This document shows, in pieces, positions 46,582 to 56,799 of a stretch of 64,000 bases of DNA. The DNA lies in the NCBI RefSeq assembly GCF_034929435.1, contig NZ_JAYFUM010000024.1, positions 1-64,000 of the forward strand. The letters are read 5' to 3'. Under the pieces are notes generated by a model that was given only the letters and a program-made list of their open reading frames with translations, was not told where the DNA came from and ran no database searches. Source of the stretch: Arcicella rigui (GTDB lineage: Bacteria > Bacteroidota > Bacteroidia > Cytophagales > Spirosomataceae). The position numbers and the translations under genes are program-made. Within the stretch, counting starts at the first letter, position 1. Each line of letters opens with the position of its first letter.

Positions 46582-49077
46582 TTAAAAATCGTCAAAATCG
46601 TTTGTAAACGAGATGTTTAATGTGTAGTAAAAATCTTTATAATGTTTCCATTTAGAAGTGTCCTCTAAAGGCTCTTCTAATACTAATTTCACTCGTTGAT
46701 TTTTGTATTTATTGCTTGCTTTAGCACTTAGCTGAAAACTGTGCTTTACTTCTCTTAGCCGTTCAGTTCCTTCTTGTATATCAAAATTGTATCTAAACTG
46801 ATCACTCAGCAATTCCCCATCTTCTGCATAAATACTCGCTCTTATAGTCCTTGCTAACACTTGTTCGCTTACTAATTCTGTTTGAATAAATGATACTGAT
46901 AAAATATTCGTCGTAATTCTATCAGTTGATTTAATAATATCTACTTCTACCTGTGTTGTAGTGTTTTGTCGAATTTTGGTTATTTTAATCACGGGGATTA
47001 TTATTTCTTGCATACTTACCCCTCCGTGAATAAACTTTGCACCTGCCCCCTTAATGCGTAAGCGATTAATAGATTTTGGTATCAATACATCAATATCTGA
47101 GGCAATCCCCAAATCAGCCCCTTTAAACTGTTTGGTTGAAGCATCATTTTTTAAATACTTACCAATCACAAACCTTCTGTTTTCCTTCCAGATTTCTCCT
47201 GAATGTGTCGATTCGTTATAATCACTTTCGTCTAAATCGCTATGCTGATACATAAAACCGTGGTCTGCAGTTACAATCATATTGTTGCCGTTCATGTTCG
47301 TAATTTTTTTAAGCATTTCAAGTAAGAAATGTATCTCATCGTCAACGGCTTCAAAAACTTTGTCTTCGCTAATTTTATCATCTCCAACTTTGTCTATTCT
47401 GTTGTGGTAGATATAAATAAGGTCGTACTGTTTTACAAAGTCTCGTCCTTCTTTAACGCTATTGAGTTTCATAAACTCTTCTGCTTTGATGGCTGTGGCT
47501 CGTATTCCTACATTTTTTTCAAGAATTTTTGTTCTGCCTTGAATACCACTACTTACAATGCTATCAGCCAAAACAATATCACTATTATCTTGAATACTGA
47601 GGCTTGAATGAGGTAGCAAAGAAGCCATACCAAGTTGCGTGTAGGAGGGAAGGCTACTGATAGCATGACCGATAGTAGCATGATAACGATTCTCAGATTG
47701 TAATCTCTTGCTGAGTTCTGCTCCACATTCATAACGGAAAGCATCTGAGATAATAACAAAAAGCCGTTGCTTTTTATCAATAATGGGTTTTACGTAGTTG
47801 GCAAAAAATCTTTTTTGTCCGCTTTTTGGCTCATTGGGCCAAGCTGATAATTGGTCAATAATAGCTTGCCAATTATTATTGTAAGTCAAAAGCCAATCGT
47901 TTGTATATACTTTTTCTACTTTTTCGGCAATGGTAGTTAAAATTCTATTTTGATTTGTTCTACGATAATACCAAATAAATTTTCGATAGCATTGATCTAT
48001 TTCAAAAAGTGTATCAGCATATTGCTGTGTACTTGCTTCAAAACTGGTATGATTTACTTGCGAATATTTACGGATTAAACTAATCAATTCAGAGGCAAAG
48101 ATTAAGCTCTGATACAGATTGGCTACTTCGTTGTACCAAAATTTATTTTCTCGCTGTTTTACATAGTACAATACCTTTTCGTTAGTAATATGTTCATTAC
48201 TAATGGATTCTGATAATTCATGAATGATTTTCAAATCTGTTAAACGAAATAAATCATCTTGAATAATGTCCTCTATCGTTGCTTGATTTAGCTTATCCTC
48301 TACACTAATATCCACCGCTATTTTTTCTGATACTTTGGCAAAGTATTCTCTGTACAAAATAGTATCTTTCCAAAGAGATAAAATTAGCTTGGAATCTCTT
48401 TTTAGATTTGTTTTTTTGCCATATACAAAATGTGTATTGAAGACCTCTAACAGAAAATCATAAAGTGATGGATTATCGCTTTGATAGTGATATTGCTGTT
48501 TGATTTCTCCCCAATAAAAATCCTTGAGATTGTAGCGTTCTAAATCTCTGTTGTACTTCTCATTTCCATCTAAATAGGCAGCAGTGTAGGCATGAATGTA
48601 AGTGGTAAAACTGATATTTTCTGTACTAAATAGTACCGAAAGCATTTTATGGCGAATTTGCTTGTGGCTGTCTCTTTCCACAAGCAGTTCTTTTAGTTTT
48701 GTCCTGCGGTCTTTGGCTTTAAAAAACTCAAGGTGTTCAGTTACTAAGTCTTTGAAATGAGTATCTAAGCCCATTTCTTGCATAAACATAGCTTCTTGGT
48801 CGGTTTGGAATACATGGTGTGCAAGTTCCATATCCAATAGCCAATTGTCTTCGTGTGCTGGCTTTGGCCCACTGAAATAGAGTAAAAATTTATCTTTGGG
48901 TCTTTGTTTGTAGGTAATATATTTTACTTCAAACTCATTGCCTTGTACATGTATTTTTTCTACCCCAATTAAGGATATTTCTTGGTATTGCTCTAATAAT
49001 TCAGATTTGGTATCGTACCAAAAAATAATTCTATGATCCTCAAATCGCTTTTGTAATACTTCTGCTATGTTGTTCAT
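46582..49077 (-). CDS. pglZ: PglZ, BREX alkaline-phosphatase-superfamily protein
   Basis: 831 residues, close to the length of type 1 PglZ (PglZ-A). The alkaline-phosphatase-like core shows FVIISDAFRYECG (metal Asp near 445) and IVTADHGFMY (Asp-His near 605), with the loop LLPHSSLSIQ between them. The N-terminal ~400 residues are helical and BREX-specific. It starts 11 bp after the pglX stop. PglZ binds PglX and BrxB in the methylation complex. Its catalytic role is uncertain, although metal-dependent nuclease or phosphatase activity has been proposed for the family. Confidence 0.92.
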   Translation of the reverse strand: MNNIAEVLQKRFEDHRIIFWYDTKSELLEQYQEISLIGVEKIHVQGNEFEVKYITYKQRPKDKFLLYFSGPKPAHEDNWLLDMELAHHVFQTDQEAMFMQEMGLDTHFKDLVTEHLEFFKAKDRRTKLKELLVERDSHKQIRHKMLSVLFSTENISFTTYIHAYTAAYLDGNEKYNRDLERYNLKDFYWGEIKQQYHYQSDNPSLYDFLLEVFNTHFVYGKKTNLKRDSKLILSLWKDTILYREYFAKVSEKIAVDISVEDKLNQATIEDIIQDDLFRLTDLKIIHELSESISNEHITNEKVLYYVKQRENKFWYNEVANLYQSLIFASELISLIRKYSQVNHTSFEASTQQYADTLFEIDQCYRKFIWYYRRTNQNRILTTIAEKVEKVYTNDWLLTYNNNWQAIIDQLSAWPNEPKSGQKRFFANYVKPIIDKKQRLFVIISDAFRYECGAELSKRLQSENRYHATIGHAISSLPSYTQLGMASLLPHSSLSIQDNSDIVLADSIVSSGIQGRTKILEKNVGIRATAIKAEEFMKLNSVKEGRDFVKQYDLIYIYHNRIDKVGDDKISEDKVFEAVDDEIHFLLEMLKKITNMNGNNMIVTADHGFMYQHSDLDESDYNESTHSGEIWKENRRFVIGKYLKNDASTKQFKGADLGIASDIDVLIPKSINRLRIKGAGAKFIHGGVSMQEIIIPVIKITKIRQNTTTQVEVDIIKSTDRITTNILSVSFIQTELVSEQVLARTIRASIYAEDGELLSDQFRYNFDIQEGTERLREVKHSFQLSAKASNKYKNQRVKLVLEEPLEDTSKWKHYKDFYYTLNISFTNDFDDF

Positions 49078-49088
49078 TGTCTTCTAAA

Positions 49089-52000
49089 TCACCACTTTAC
49101 CCAATCAAAGGCTTTTACTTTCTTTTGAGTTGCTTTATCGTTTAGTCCTGATACTTCTTTGATGGCTTTTCCCATTCTATTATAGTTTACTAATACGCCA
49201 TCGTCGAGATTGATGGCTATTCGCTCAATCGCTAATGGATAGAGTATCTCTCTTTCGTATTCTTGTAATTCTAATAATACCAATTTGATTTTATCTTTTT
49301 CTTTGGCTGCTTTGGTCTGTTCTGCTCCGCTACCTGAGATTTCGATGTGTTCAAGGTATTCTACATGGTTTTTAAGTTTTTCTCGGTATTCTACCAAATA
49401 GTCATTTAAAATACTGTTGAGTGTATCTGGCGTATAGCGGTGCATATAGATTAGCACATTGAACGAGCCTTTTGGCGATGAAAACAACCAATAAATAGGA
49501 CGCTTTTTGTAGCGTTTGATATGGTCATTGTAAAAATCTTTGGTGAAGTATTTCCGAATGTCTTTGCCCAAACATTCTTCTACATAAGCCAAGTTCCTAT
49601 CAAAATTTTGTGTACCAAAACTGGCTTTTAAGAATGCCTTGAATCGTCCTACAATGTCGTCTTCAAACCATTCGTCATCCAGTATCGGGATGATATTATC
49701 TTCATCAGGCACAAACCGTAATTCGTTTAGGCTTTTACCTACTTCGCTTAAATACGTCTCAAGGCTCTCGCCTTGGTTGGCTAAAATAAGCCCTTGTTTA
49801 TCAAGTGAATAACGCCCAAACATACAGCCCACAGCATAACTAACAAACTGTGCCATGATTTCGGAAGTATTAAAAACTAATTGCCCGTTTTGAATACTAC
49901 TTTCGTCTTTTAAAATAGTAATTTCTTCTAAAGGTACATCGGGTGTGAGTTCATCTTGCAGACCGTAAATGTCTATAAATTGGCGGTTAAGTTCTTCTTC
50001 GTTGCGGTGCAATTCATAAAACTTATTGCCCCAATAGGCTTTAAACAAATCTACACTTTCCTCCAAATCTTGCCCTTGTAGTCTGATTAATTCATTTTGC
50101 TGAAACCCTAAATTAACTTCATTTGCTTCCCAATTCATTTTGGAGATATCAATAGAACTATTAACCTTTATTAAGATATTTGATGAATCTATTTCTTTAT
50201 AAGGAACAATACGAGAGATAGAGCCTGCGGTATAGTCAAGGGTTGGAGATATAATAGAAATAATATTATAAAATACTTTGCTATTAAAGAAAGCAATGAA
50301 GTATTTTACTTCGTTAGAATTATCAGTTTTAGAATATATGCCAGGTCCTTTTTGATCCATTATTACTCCATCAGAAAAAAACCTACAAGTGAGTTTACCA
50401 CTTGTGAGTGAAGACCAACCTCCAAATGGTCTAAAATAATAATTACTATTTCTAACAACTGCTGATTTATGAGTTTTTATTTTCTGTCCATTATTCTCCC
50501 ATAGAACAACATGCTCTTGATTTCCATACCATTTCCTAATTCCTCCCCCTTTGTGATACAAAAACCATTTGGAATTTAGTCTATCAATACAAATTTCATG
50601 TGAAAATCTAAGGAATCTTATATTATCACCAGTTTGTAAACCTCCAACTGCATCTCCGAAGGTAGAAATTTTACTTAATTCAAATATACTACGAACTTTT
50701 TCAGATGCCCAATAACCAATTGGACTTCCTGGTATTTTCTCAAAATCTTGTTGGTCAGCTCTATAAAACCATCCACAATCAGGGTTTTGTATCGCTTCTA
50801 GGGTTTTGGGAGCTTGGTTTTCTTCTCCTTTGAATTCAGAGAGACGAATATAAGAACCTTTATAATCTTTGATATATTGATTTCTTAGGACGAAGCTTGC
50901 GATTGGAACAACTGCTGGTCCAAAGGCGTTGTATTCAAGCTGTACCAATGTTGAAATGGTGGTATTAGAAATAATAAAAGAACGAAGTTTTTCATAAGAC
51001 TGAATAAACATCCAAACATAAGGGCAAATAAAACCTATTAACCCATCTTTTTTTGTAAAATTACTCGCTTGAATAATGAAACAGGCAAACAAATCAGCTT
51101 TGGTATCATTATATTCCTTTTCAACGTAAGATTTTAAAGAATCTTCCATATAAGAAGAGTTGAGATATGGTGGATTTGTAACCACAATATCATATTTATT
51201 CGCTAGAAAAGTCGCTTGTTTTTTAATATGGGCATCTGTTTGTTCGAATAAAGTATTTTCATCGACATTTATCTGGTCAATCTCTTCTGAGGTTATTTTT
51301 ATAAGCGAACCTAGCACTTTAGCATTCTCAAACTTAGGGTGGTATTTAGAATTTCTGTAGGCTATAATATTCGGTTCTATATTTTTTCTAAAGAATCTAC
51401 GGTAATATTTTCGTGCTTTCATCATTAAGGCAAAGCTCGCAAGCTGGGTAGCTCTATCATCAATATCAAGTCCGTACAGGTTCTTAGTTAAAATCAATTC
51501 TGGAATCATTGATGGGTCGTACCCCTCTTCCTCATATATTTTGTAGAAAACGTCGAAAGCATAACACAATACATGAGCAGAACCTACACAAGGGTCAAAA
51601 AATTTAATTTCTTCAGGGGAAACAGATTTACGTTTTTGTATCAATTCTTCATTGACAGGCTTTATATAGAATTGTAGCTTGCTTGTAATTTGCGAACTTT
51701 GCTTTATTTCACTCCAATATTGCCCAAGTGTGTTATCCACCATGTATTCAACTAACCATTTTGGTGTAAATAGTTGTGTCACAGGTGCAATTTCATCGGC
51801 TTTATACTTTTTCTTAGCATTAATTAGTTCATCTTTTTTCTCTGAAATATAAAACTGATAGAGCCAGCCGATGATTTCTACTTCTTGACAATCCTCGTGG
51901 CTCATGCCAGTACGAATATCATGCACTACTGAAAGAGCAGAAGTTAAGTCTTCGGGTAAAAGCAATTCCGTATAATCTTCGATACGTTCAAACAAGAACG

Positions 52001-52478
52001 GGAAAGATTTATGCAAATGATTACAAGCCCCAATGAGTAATAATTGATAGGCTTCGTTCTGAGGGTCATTACTGGGAATTTTACCATCGAGCAAGTCATA
52101 GATTTTCTGGCTATTCACCAAAGGTCTGCTTCCCTCCAATAATTCTTCGGGAATATGTCCTTGTTTGGCTTCATCCAATAATTCAGGAAGTGTATAAGCG
52201 TCCTTTGGCGTGATGATACGAATATTCAAAGGTTGATATTCGTTTACATCCATAAAGCGTAAAGCCATCAAGCGGTTAAACCAAGTATAAGTAACCTTTT
52301 CGATGATTTGTTCTTCGCTTGTTTGGGCGATAGCCTCCCTCAATTTTTGTATTTGTGTAGCCTTTTCACGTAGAATTGGGGAATCAGTATGGAGTACAAA
52401 ATCAAGGCGAGCTTTGATTTGCTGCATCAGTTTTTTTCGAGTTTCCTGAGCGAATTTTTTTAAAGCGTTGGTATTCAT
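49089..52478 (-). CDS. pglX: PglX, BREX type 1 adenine-specific DNA methyltransferase
   Basis: 1129 residues. The SAM-binding motif is FDPCVGSAHVL (Asp near 295) and the catalytic motif IV is VVTNPPYLNSS (NPPY at 435-438), as in N6-adenine methyltransferases. A variable target-recognition region covers about 560-760, and the C-terminal helical part holds LEHIEISGSGAEQ. It methylates the host's asymmetrical BREX site on one strand and is required for phage exclusion. No homopolymer or tandem repeat that could cause phase variation is seen within it. It is separated from brxC by 239 bp that contain a gene remnant. Confidence 0.93.
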   Translation of the reverse strand: MNTNALKKFAQETRKKLMQQIKARLDFVLHTDSPILREKATQIQKLREAIAQTSEEQIIEKVTYTWFNRLMALRFMDVNEYQPLNIRIITPKDAYTLPELLDEAKQGHIPEELLEGSRPLVNSQKIYDLLDGKIPSNDPQNEAYQLLLIGACNHLHKSFPFLFERIEDYTELLLPEDLTSALSVVHDIRTGMSHEDCQEVEIIGWLYQFYISEKKDELINAKKKYKADEIAPVTQLFTPKWLVEYMVDNTLGQYWSEIKQSSQITSKLQFYIKPVNEELIQKRKSVSPEEIKFFDPCVGSAHVLCYAFDVFYKIYEEEGYDPSMIPELILTKNLYGLDIDDRATQLASFALMMKARKYYRRFFRKNIEPNIIAYRNSKYHPKFENAKVLGSLIKITSEEIDQINVDENTLFEQTDAHIKKQATFLANKYDIVVTNPPYLNSSYMEDSLKSYVEKEYNDTKADLFACFIIQASNFTKKDGLIGFICPYVWMFIQSYEKLRSFIISNTTISTLVQLEYNAFGPAVVPIASFVLRNQYIKDYKGSYIRLSEFKGEENQAPKTLEAIQNPDCGWFYRADQQDFEKIPGSPIGYWASEKVRSIFELSKISTFGDAVGGLQTGDNIRFLRFSHEICIDRLNSKWFLYHKGGGIRKWYGNQEHVVLWENNGQKIKTHKSAVVRNSNYYFRPFGGWSSLTSGKLTCRFFSDGVIMDQKGPGIYSKTDNSNEVKYFIAFFNSKVFYNIISIISPTLDYTAGSISRIVPYKEIDSSNILIKVNSSIDISKMNWEANEVNLGFQQNELIRLQGQDLEESVDLFKAYWGNKFYELHRNEEELNRQFIDIYGLQDELTPDVPLEEITILKDESSIQNGQLVFNTSEIMAQFVSYAVGCMFGRYSLDKQGLILANQGESLETYLSEVGKSLNELRFVPDEDNIIPILDDEWFEDDIVGRFKAFLKASFGTQNFDRNLAYVEECLGKDIRKYFTKDFYNDHIKRYKKRPIYWLFSSPKGSFNVLIYMHRYTPDTLNSILNDYLVEYREKLKNHVEYLEHIEISGSGAEQTKAAKEKDKIKLVLLELQEYEREILYPLAIERIAINLDDGVLVNYNRMGKAIKEVSGLNDKATQKKVKAFDWVKW

Positions 52479-52514
52479 TGTTGGGTGTTTTGAGTAATAG
52501 ATTCTCGTTTACGG

Positions 52515-52713
52515 TTATTGATTGGGCTGCTGTATAATTTGCCAAAAGCCTACCTTATTAGAACCTTCACGCACAAGTAAATTCACATCCCTGAGTATTT
52601 TAAAGTCTTTTTCGATACTTTATATTTATCCCTTAGTTATCCCGTATTTATCCCGTAATTAACCCGTATTTATCTTGGAAGGAAGCAACGTTTTTAGTTA
52701 AATCAGTATTCAT
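52515..52713 (-). pseudogene. Gene remnant between brxC and pglX
   Basis: An ATG 5 bp after the brxC stop opens MNTDLTKNVASFQDKYGLIT and then a stop. The 3' part, off by one frame, reads DFKILRDVNLLVREGSNK and VGFWQIIQQPNQ before TAA at 52515. That is the end of a winged-helix domain found at the C-terminus of AlbA_2/RecG-like or Fic-type proteins. Four 11-bp tandem units (CCCGTATTTAT and variants, 52630-52673) lie between. Its placement in a tight operon suggests an accessory gene that has been lost. Confidence 0.55.
52630..52673. repeat. Four 11-bp tandem repeats
   Basis: Units begin at 52630, 52641, 52652 and 52663: CCCTTAGTTAT, CCCGTATTTAT, CCCGTAATTAA, CCCGTATTTAT. The length is not a multiple of three, so copy-number change would shift the frame of the surrounding remnant. 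Confidence 0.8.
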
Positions 52714-52717
52714 GCTG

Positions 52718-55700
52718 TTATAGAGTAATGCGTTTAGTCTCTTTAATTTGTTGGAGATATGCTTCTCGGAGTGCTTCAATGTAATCATTTACATCTTCAG
52801 CAGTTTTCAGTTCAGATTTAGCATAATGAACCTTGATGGCTGAAGTTCTTACATAGTGAGGTTTCGGCTCTTGTACTCCTGAATCCGAAGGAACAACAGG
52901 CGTAGATAAACGTATCATCTCATTGAGCTGGCGAGGGAAAATAACCTCTAAGGTTCTACTTTTTGCATCACGAATATTAGCGATAAAACGCTGTTTTCTT
53001 AACTTGTCTATTTCCTCTTCTAAAGGACGAATAATTTGGTTTTGTTTTGCCGAATCCAAAGCAATATACTCATCTTTAAGACGTAAGTCTTCAATCTTAG
53101 CATGAATAACAGTGATTGCTTTTGTTTTTTCCTCATTAATTCTTTCTAATACTTTTCTGCTTAAATCATCTTTTGCAGTTTTAGCCTCCCGAATCAAGTT
53201 CCCTGAATAAGGTTTAGGATGATTGAGTAGGTCACGAAGTGTAGCCAGTTCTGTTCCTTCAATATATTCAAAATTGGAAGTATCACTATCCAGCATAGTA
53301 CGGATAGACTGATAGATAGAAGCCTGCTCGCCATTGATGAATTTTTTGATAGGGTCAAACAAGTCTTCTTTTGCATCTAATAAATCATCAGAAAACTCTT
53401 TGAGATTAGATAAATAGAAAAGATATTCCTTTTTGCTTAAAGTATCTAATATGTTTTTAAAGCTTTCTAAGCTACTCAAAAAAGGGAATATAGATTTTTT
53501 AGCAAGAAGCTCATTCACCTGTGTGAGCGTTTCTTTAAGTTTTACTCTAAAAGCGTTAGCCACCTCTTTGGCATCGTGGGCAGGGTTATTTTCGTCAAAA
53601 AAATCAGCGTGAGTTTGTTTAAGTGCTTTTACTAATTTTGCATCTACTTCAACTTGAGTTTCGATTAAAGTAGAAAGATAAAAAGATGAATTAAGCAAGG
53701 CTTGTGCTACCTGTTCATCATCAAGAATATTGGCATCTTTTCTGATTTCAATTTTCCCTCTTTTATAGAGTCTGGCTACCATTGTCCAAATGGCATTTTG
53801 GTACCATCCATAAGGTTTTTTGGAGAAGATAGTTTTTAAATCATTTAAGGAAGTTCTTTCAGATTGGTTTTTACGTCTATTAATAGCCGTAAGTATTTCT
53901 CCTTCTGCTTCAGAGATTGTATCGTTTTCAATGCCCGAAACTTTTAGTTGATTAGCTTTAAGAGTAGTTTTAAAAGATTCTTCACTGTAAAAAGTAGCTC
54001 CCAACATACGAAGATTAGGATAAACAATTTTTATCAAATCTTGGAATGCATTGACAACAAGAGTCTTTCCTTCTGTTGTAGGAGACATTTCCAGCTTTCG
54101 CCCATTCATCATCACTGTACTTGCAGCTAAATCTTTATTAGCCATTAACTTCAAGGTACGCTTACGTATGGCATTTTGTGTACCCTTTTCGTTGAGAATA
54201 CGTTTAATAGTATCTTTATTAGTAGTAGATTGAGTTTGTTTGATATATTTATTTGTTCGGATATACATTTTAATATCCTTGATAAACAGCGGATTAGAAG
54301 GAAGGATGACTTTCATGCCAGCTCTACCCATAGTCTGTGCTAAAATTAGAGATTCGTTACTATAATCATAGAAATTTTCTGTGATGATTTCTATTTCTAA
54401 TTCTTTTTCTCTGCCTAATATAATACCATCTATTTTACTTGTAAACTCATAATCTTGTTTGTTATCAAGGTATCTTAGTTTATTATCACTAATAATCTCA
54501 TCAAAAAAGATTTCTTTTAAAAGGTCTGTAACGGCTTGATCATCAATATCTGTATTTTTGATTTCTTCTTCAATGTCTTTTTCATCGTCGGTCAAAAACT
54601 CATATATATCACCATTGCGTTGTACATAACTCTGTTGTTCTAAGAGATTTAACGCTTCGTCAATATTTTTCTCATGTAATTTTAAATCAATATTAATACG
54701 ATTAATGAGCAATACAGAGATATTACGTCTTGTAGTTTTAAAATTGCTAAAGTATTTAACTAAAAAAAGTGTTTTTAGTACCTGAATAGCCAAAGCATTA
54801 TTCAAATTGCGTTCAGCAAGTACAATTGAACTTTGTATCTCACCTCTTAGTTCACTACGAATACCATCGAACATCATATCGAAACTGACCAATGAGGAAT
54901 CATCTTGATTTTCGATTTTTTTAATTACCTGTTGGAAAACCCCCAACATAGATCTTTCACCCACAGAAGCGTGTTTTCCTTGAAAAGCATTGTGGGTAGA
55001 AAGAGCTCTACGACATTGTTGGAATAAATCAAATTGATAAGGTACAAATGGAATTTTATTGGCAAAATCAAGTGCATTTTTATAGCCTTTCAATTGTATT
55101 CCGACATCAGAAAAACTTAATAAAGTATCAAAATGAGCATGGTCTTTTTGATAAATATTTATATGGTGTTGCTGTGCCAAGTTATTTTTTTTCAACAAAC
55201 GCTTTTCTATCACTTCATCTACATTGGCAGAGGTTAATGGAATTTTAATGGAGAAACGGGCTTGAATTTTTGAAAAGTCATTTTGTTGGCTTTTATTCAT
55301 ATCACCAACTACTTTTTCCATATCCTCTTGAGAAGTAACTAAAATCCAAGAACGTCCATTAGTTTTAGTAGCCAAAGTTTCGGCAATGGTTTGTAGGTTC
55401 AGCATCAATTTCGTATTGTCGCTGATATATTGTCCGACTTCATCTACAAAGAAATTTAAGCAAAAACCTTTGGGTTTGAGTTTGATATAGTCTAAAACTC
55501 TCTGACAGAAATTTTCAATAGACTGTTTATGTCCATCTTCAAGCGTATCTAAAATATTTTCATATTTAGCGGCATCAGTATTATTAATTTCGGCTAATAC
55601 TTCAGCAATTGCCTCCGTGACTAAAGGATCAAAATAATCCATTCTTGCTTCTTCCCACGAAGCTTGGTAAACACCACTAAATTTTGCTTTAAAAATTTGA

Positions 55701-56218
55701 TATTTTCCTTGTTTATCAAGCCACATTTCAAACTCAGCCACATGTGGTTGAAATCCATAATAGCCAATATGATCATAAAAAACCTTATAGAACACCGAAA
55801 GAATGGCATTTTCGTCAGCTTTACTGGTAATTTGAGCTTGCTGGTCAATATTGAAAAGAATAGATTCAGATGGAATTCTTGTAGCAGAATGAATATCGCC
55901 TTTAAGAATTTCATCATCTTCTATTTTTGCGGCAAATACGTCTCCGCTCTTCAGACCATTAAAATCCTTGTTTTCCAATACATACGAAAGGATTTTTAGC
56001 AAATGAGATTTACCACTTCCAAAAAAACCAGAAATCCAAACACCATTCGCCCCTGCATAGTTATTATAAGCCTCGAAAAAAGTTTTGATTTTGGTTGCAA
56101 TCTCTTTGGTAATGACATACTCTGATACCTCGGTAGAAATATTTTCTCGGTCGTCAGCCTTAATAACAGTTTCGATGGTTCTGTTAATATCATTTTGAAA
56201 ATAGTCTTTAATAATCAT
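52718..56218 (-). CDS. brxC: BrxC, BREX P-loop ATPase
   Basis: 1166 residues. Walker A GFFGSGKSH at 64-72 and Walker B FFVDEVGQY (Asp near 259) in an AAA-like domain that also contains WILVTSQEDMEKVVGD. The C-terminal half is long, helical and charged, as in other BrxC/PglY proteins. It overlaps brxB by 4 bp (ATGA-type junction), so the genes are translationally coupled. BrxC is essential for exclusion in characterised BREX type 1 systems and also affects methylation. Confidence 0.93.
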   Translation of the reverse strand: MIIKDYFQNDINRTIETVIKADDRENISTEVSEYVITKEIATKIKTFFEAYNNYAGANGVWISGFFGSGKSHLLKILSYVLENKDFNGLKSGDVFAAKIEDDEILKGDIHSATRIPSESILFNIDQQAQITSKADENAILSVFYKVFYDHIGYYGFQPHVAEFEMWLDKQGKYQIFKAKFSGVYQASWEEARMDYFDPLVTEAIAEVLAEINNTDAAKYENILDTLEDGHKQSIENFCQRVLDYIKLKPKGFCLNFFVDEVGQYISDNTKLMLNLQTIAETLATKTNGRSWILVTSQEDMEKVVGDMNKSQQNDFSKIQARFSIKIPLTSANVDEVIEKRLLKKNNLAQQHHINIYQKDHAHFDTLLSFSDVGIQLKGYKNALDFANKIPFVPYQFDLFQQCRRALSTHNAFQGKHASVGERSMLGVFQQVIKKIENQDDSSLVSFDMMFDGIRSELRGEIQSSIVLAERNLNNALAIQVLKTLFLVKYFSNFKTTRRNISVLLINRINIDLKLHEKNIDEALNLLEQQSYVQRNGDIYEFLTDDEKDIEEEIKNTDIDDQAVTDLLKEIFFDEIISDNKLRYLDNKQDYEFTSKIDGIILGREKELEIEIITENFYDYSNESLILAQTMGRAGMKVILPSNPLFIKDIKMYIRTNKYIKQTQSTTNKDTIKRILNEKGTQNAIRKRTLKLMANKDLAASTVMMNGRKLEMSPTTEGKTLVVNAFQDLIKIVYPNLRMLGATFYSEESFKTTLKANQLKVSGIENDTISEAEGEILTAINRRKNQSERTSLNDLKTIFSKKPYGWYQNAIWTMVARLYKRGKIEIRKDANILDDEQVAQALLNSSFYLSTLIETQVEVDAKLVKALKQTHADFFDENNPAHDAKEVANAFRVKLKETLTQVNELLAKKSIFPFLSSLESFKNILDTLSKKEYLFYLSNLKEFSDDLLDAKEDLFDPIKKFINGEQASIYQSIRTMLDSDTSNFEYIEGTELATLRDLLNHPKPYSGNLIREAKTAKDDLSRKVLERINEEKTKAITVIHAKIEDLRLKDEYIALDSAKQNQIIRPLEEEIDKLRKQRFIANIRDAKSRTLEVIFPRQLNEMIRLSTPVVPSDSGVQEPKPHYVRTSAIKVHYAKSELKTAEDVNDYIEALREAYLQQIKETKRITL

Positions 56219-56799
56219 CCTTTTACTTCTATGTTTTCAATGTTATACGCTCTGTAGTAATTATCTTCTTTTAATAGCCCAAAAGGATTTAATGAGTGAC
56301 CATTGTACTCCCCTGGGAAAAATGCTATTGTTGGTGCTTGTTTAGCTATATTCTGGAGATTATTGAGAATATTATGAGATCTAATAAATGGAAATACAAG
56401 CCCAATACCAGTCATAAAGTAAACGTTTGCATTTGACTCCTCGATCTTCGTTTTTATTAAGGGCATTAGTACCTGTTGCATATTTAAAGTTGATTGTAGG
56501 GCTCTCAGAAATTTATCCTTAGGTTTTGTTTTTTCTATTTGTAGCATTCTTTCAACACCCCCCTTTTTTTCTAAAATTTCACAAGTCAATTCATATAAGT
56601 TCAATTCAAGTATTTTTATACCAGAATTCTCTAATTTATTAATTAACAGTTTAATAGATTCTTTTATTTCTAACTCTTGTTTCGCATTGTATGCTGATAT
56701 AAAAAAGGGGATTTCTCCGCCTAAAGATTCTCTATTGAGAAAAGTTTGTGAAGAGATTACTTTATATAAATGGGTAAACTGAGTACTTATATCTTTCAT
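56215..56799 (-). CDS. brxB: BrxB (DUF1788)
   Basis: 194 residues, family-typical length. The N-terminus has SLGGEIPFFISAYNAKQEL and the C-terminus reads FFPGEYNGHSLNPFGLLKED, the most conserved part of DUF1788 proteins. In between there is YFMTGIGLVFPFIRSHNILNN, cited in parts. There is no signal peptide or catalytic motif. It overlaps brxA and brxC by 4 bp each. BrxB links PglZ to the methylation complex in studied systems. Confidence 0.9.
   Translation of the reverse strand: MKDISTQFTHLYKVISSQTFLNRESLGGEIPFFISAYNAKQELEIKESIKLLINKLENSGIKILELNLYELTCEILEKKGGVERMLQIEKTKPKDKFLRALQSTLNMQQVLMPLIKTKIEESNANVYFMTGIGLVFPFIRSHNILNNLQNIAKQAPTIAFFPGEYNGHSLNPFGLLKEDNYYRAYNIENIEVKG

Noticed and set aside
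49089..52478. Phase variation of pglX
   Set aside because: I looked for homopolymer or short tandem tracts in the coding region and found none long enough. The only tandem repeat lies outside it, at 52630-52673.
52630..52673. 11-bp repeats as a simple ON/OFF switch
   Set aside because: Adding a unit aligns start and stop frames, but TAA codons inside the repeats still end translation, so a clean switch is not supported.
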